From: JBDSTZ01 sp039927975
Lineage (GTDB): Bacteria; Pseudomonadota; Gammaproteobacteria; Burkholderiales; Burkholderiaceae_D
Assembly (NCBI GenBank): GCA_039927975.1
Contig: JBDSTZ010000094.1
Coordinates: 1 to 5,290 of the forward strand
Direction of reading: 5' to 3'
Length of the DNA stretch: 5,290 nucleotides
Shown: positions 5,017 through 5,290 of the stretch, piece after piece
Numbering within the stretch: the first letter of the stretch is position 1
Layout: every line of letters starts with the position of its first letter
The notes under the pieces: model-generated
Told to the model about the DNA's origin: nothing
The model's database searches: none
The model's input: only the letters and a program-made list of their open reading frames with translations
Position numbers and translations under genes: made by a program

Positions 5017-5290
5017 ATGAATTCCGATTTTTCCTTGCCACCGGCCCAGCCGCGCCGGCGTCAGCTCATGAAGGCGGGCCTGGCCCTGCCGCTGGTCGCT
5101 TCGGCGCCGGCCCACGCCGCCACGAACCACCTGGTCGTCGGCGGCTTGCCCGTCACCTGCAACCTGACCTTGCCGGTCGCCTGCACGGCGAGGGCGGTCT
5201 CGGCGACCAGGCCGGGCGCCACGCCCTACACCTTCGAATACAGCAAGTACAGCGGCTGGCCGGAAATCAAGGAGTCCTTGATGACCGGCC
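5017..5290 (+). CDS. ABC transporter periplasmic substrate-binding protein, nitrate/sulfonate/taurine type (partial, 3' end outside window)
   Basis: The first 91 codons of a gene that runs off the window; family members are usually about 320-350 residues. The N-terminus has a Tat-like motif (R14-R15-Q-L-M-K19), a short hydrophobic stretch (20-30) and an AHA cleavage site near residue 34. The mature part begins HLVVGGLPVTCNLTLPVAC and contains FEYSKYSGWPEIKESLMTG near the window end, resembling COG0715/NMT1-like binding proteins that feed nitrate, sulfonate, taurine or bicarbonate importers. The ligand cannot be told from this part. ATG 5017 is the first start after an in-frame stop at 4987-4989 and keeps the twin arginines, although no ribosome site is seen. 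It is divergent from the Sel1 genes; the permease and ATPase genes would be expected downstream. Confidence 0.8.
   Translation, partial: MNSDFSLPPAQPRRRQLMKAGLALPLVASAPAHAATNHLVVGGLPVTCNLTLPVACTARAVSATRPGATPYTFEYSKYSGWPEIKESLMTG

Noticed and set aside
4798..5130. Open frame of 110 codons on the minus strand across the divergent region
   Set aside because: It overlaps the start of the substrate-binding protein gene and all the promoter-like elements; composition does not look coding.

Overview
The window is very GC-rich with strongly GC-ending codons. It carries an EAL-HDOD (COG3434) gene, two secreted Sel1-repeat genes and the start of a COG0715 substrate-binding protein gene. This mix suggests a betaproteobacterium of the Burkholderiales, most likely Oxalobacteraceae (Massilia/Duganella/Janthinobacterium type). 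The assignment is inferred from gene style; no rRNA or other taxonomic marker is present.

Layout. (1) 1-167 (+): the last 54 codons of an unidentified gene, a basic Pro/Gly/Ala/Arg-rich tail whose stop codon lies in the loop of a GC hairpin. (2) 168-267: a short AT-rich promoter-like stretch. (3) 268-1536 (+): an EAL-HDOD protein of the YuxH/COG3434 type, a likely c-di-GMP-related signalling protein. (4) 1537-1609: a convergent gap with two small hairpins. (5) 1610-3094 (-) and 3323-4792 (-): two tandem, clearly paralogous, exported Sel1-repeat proteins with an unusual shared N-terminal region carrying two conserved cysteines. They are separated by a 228-bp gap. (6) 4793-5016: a divergent regulatory region with several palindromes. 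(7) 5017 to the window end (+): the start of a periplasmic ABC-transporter substrate-binding protein of the nitrate/sulfonate/taurine (NMT1-like) class, with a Tat-like signal peptide.

The most interesting regulatory signal lies upstream of the two Sel1 genes. Each has the decamer CTGGAACTTT 80-90 bp before its start codon, followed 15-16 bases later by AATAT, while the surrounding DNA differs. GGAACTT is the classical -35 element of sigma-E-type (ECF) promoters, so the two paralogues may be separately transcribed members of one envelope-stress-type regulon. This is inference; the -10 part does not match the textbook sigma-E form.

No RNA genes, insertion sequences, CRISPR arrays or prophage genes were seen. 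Nothing indicates a defence system. The window reads as ordinary chromosomal DNA whose main unexplored part is the Sel1 paralogue pair.
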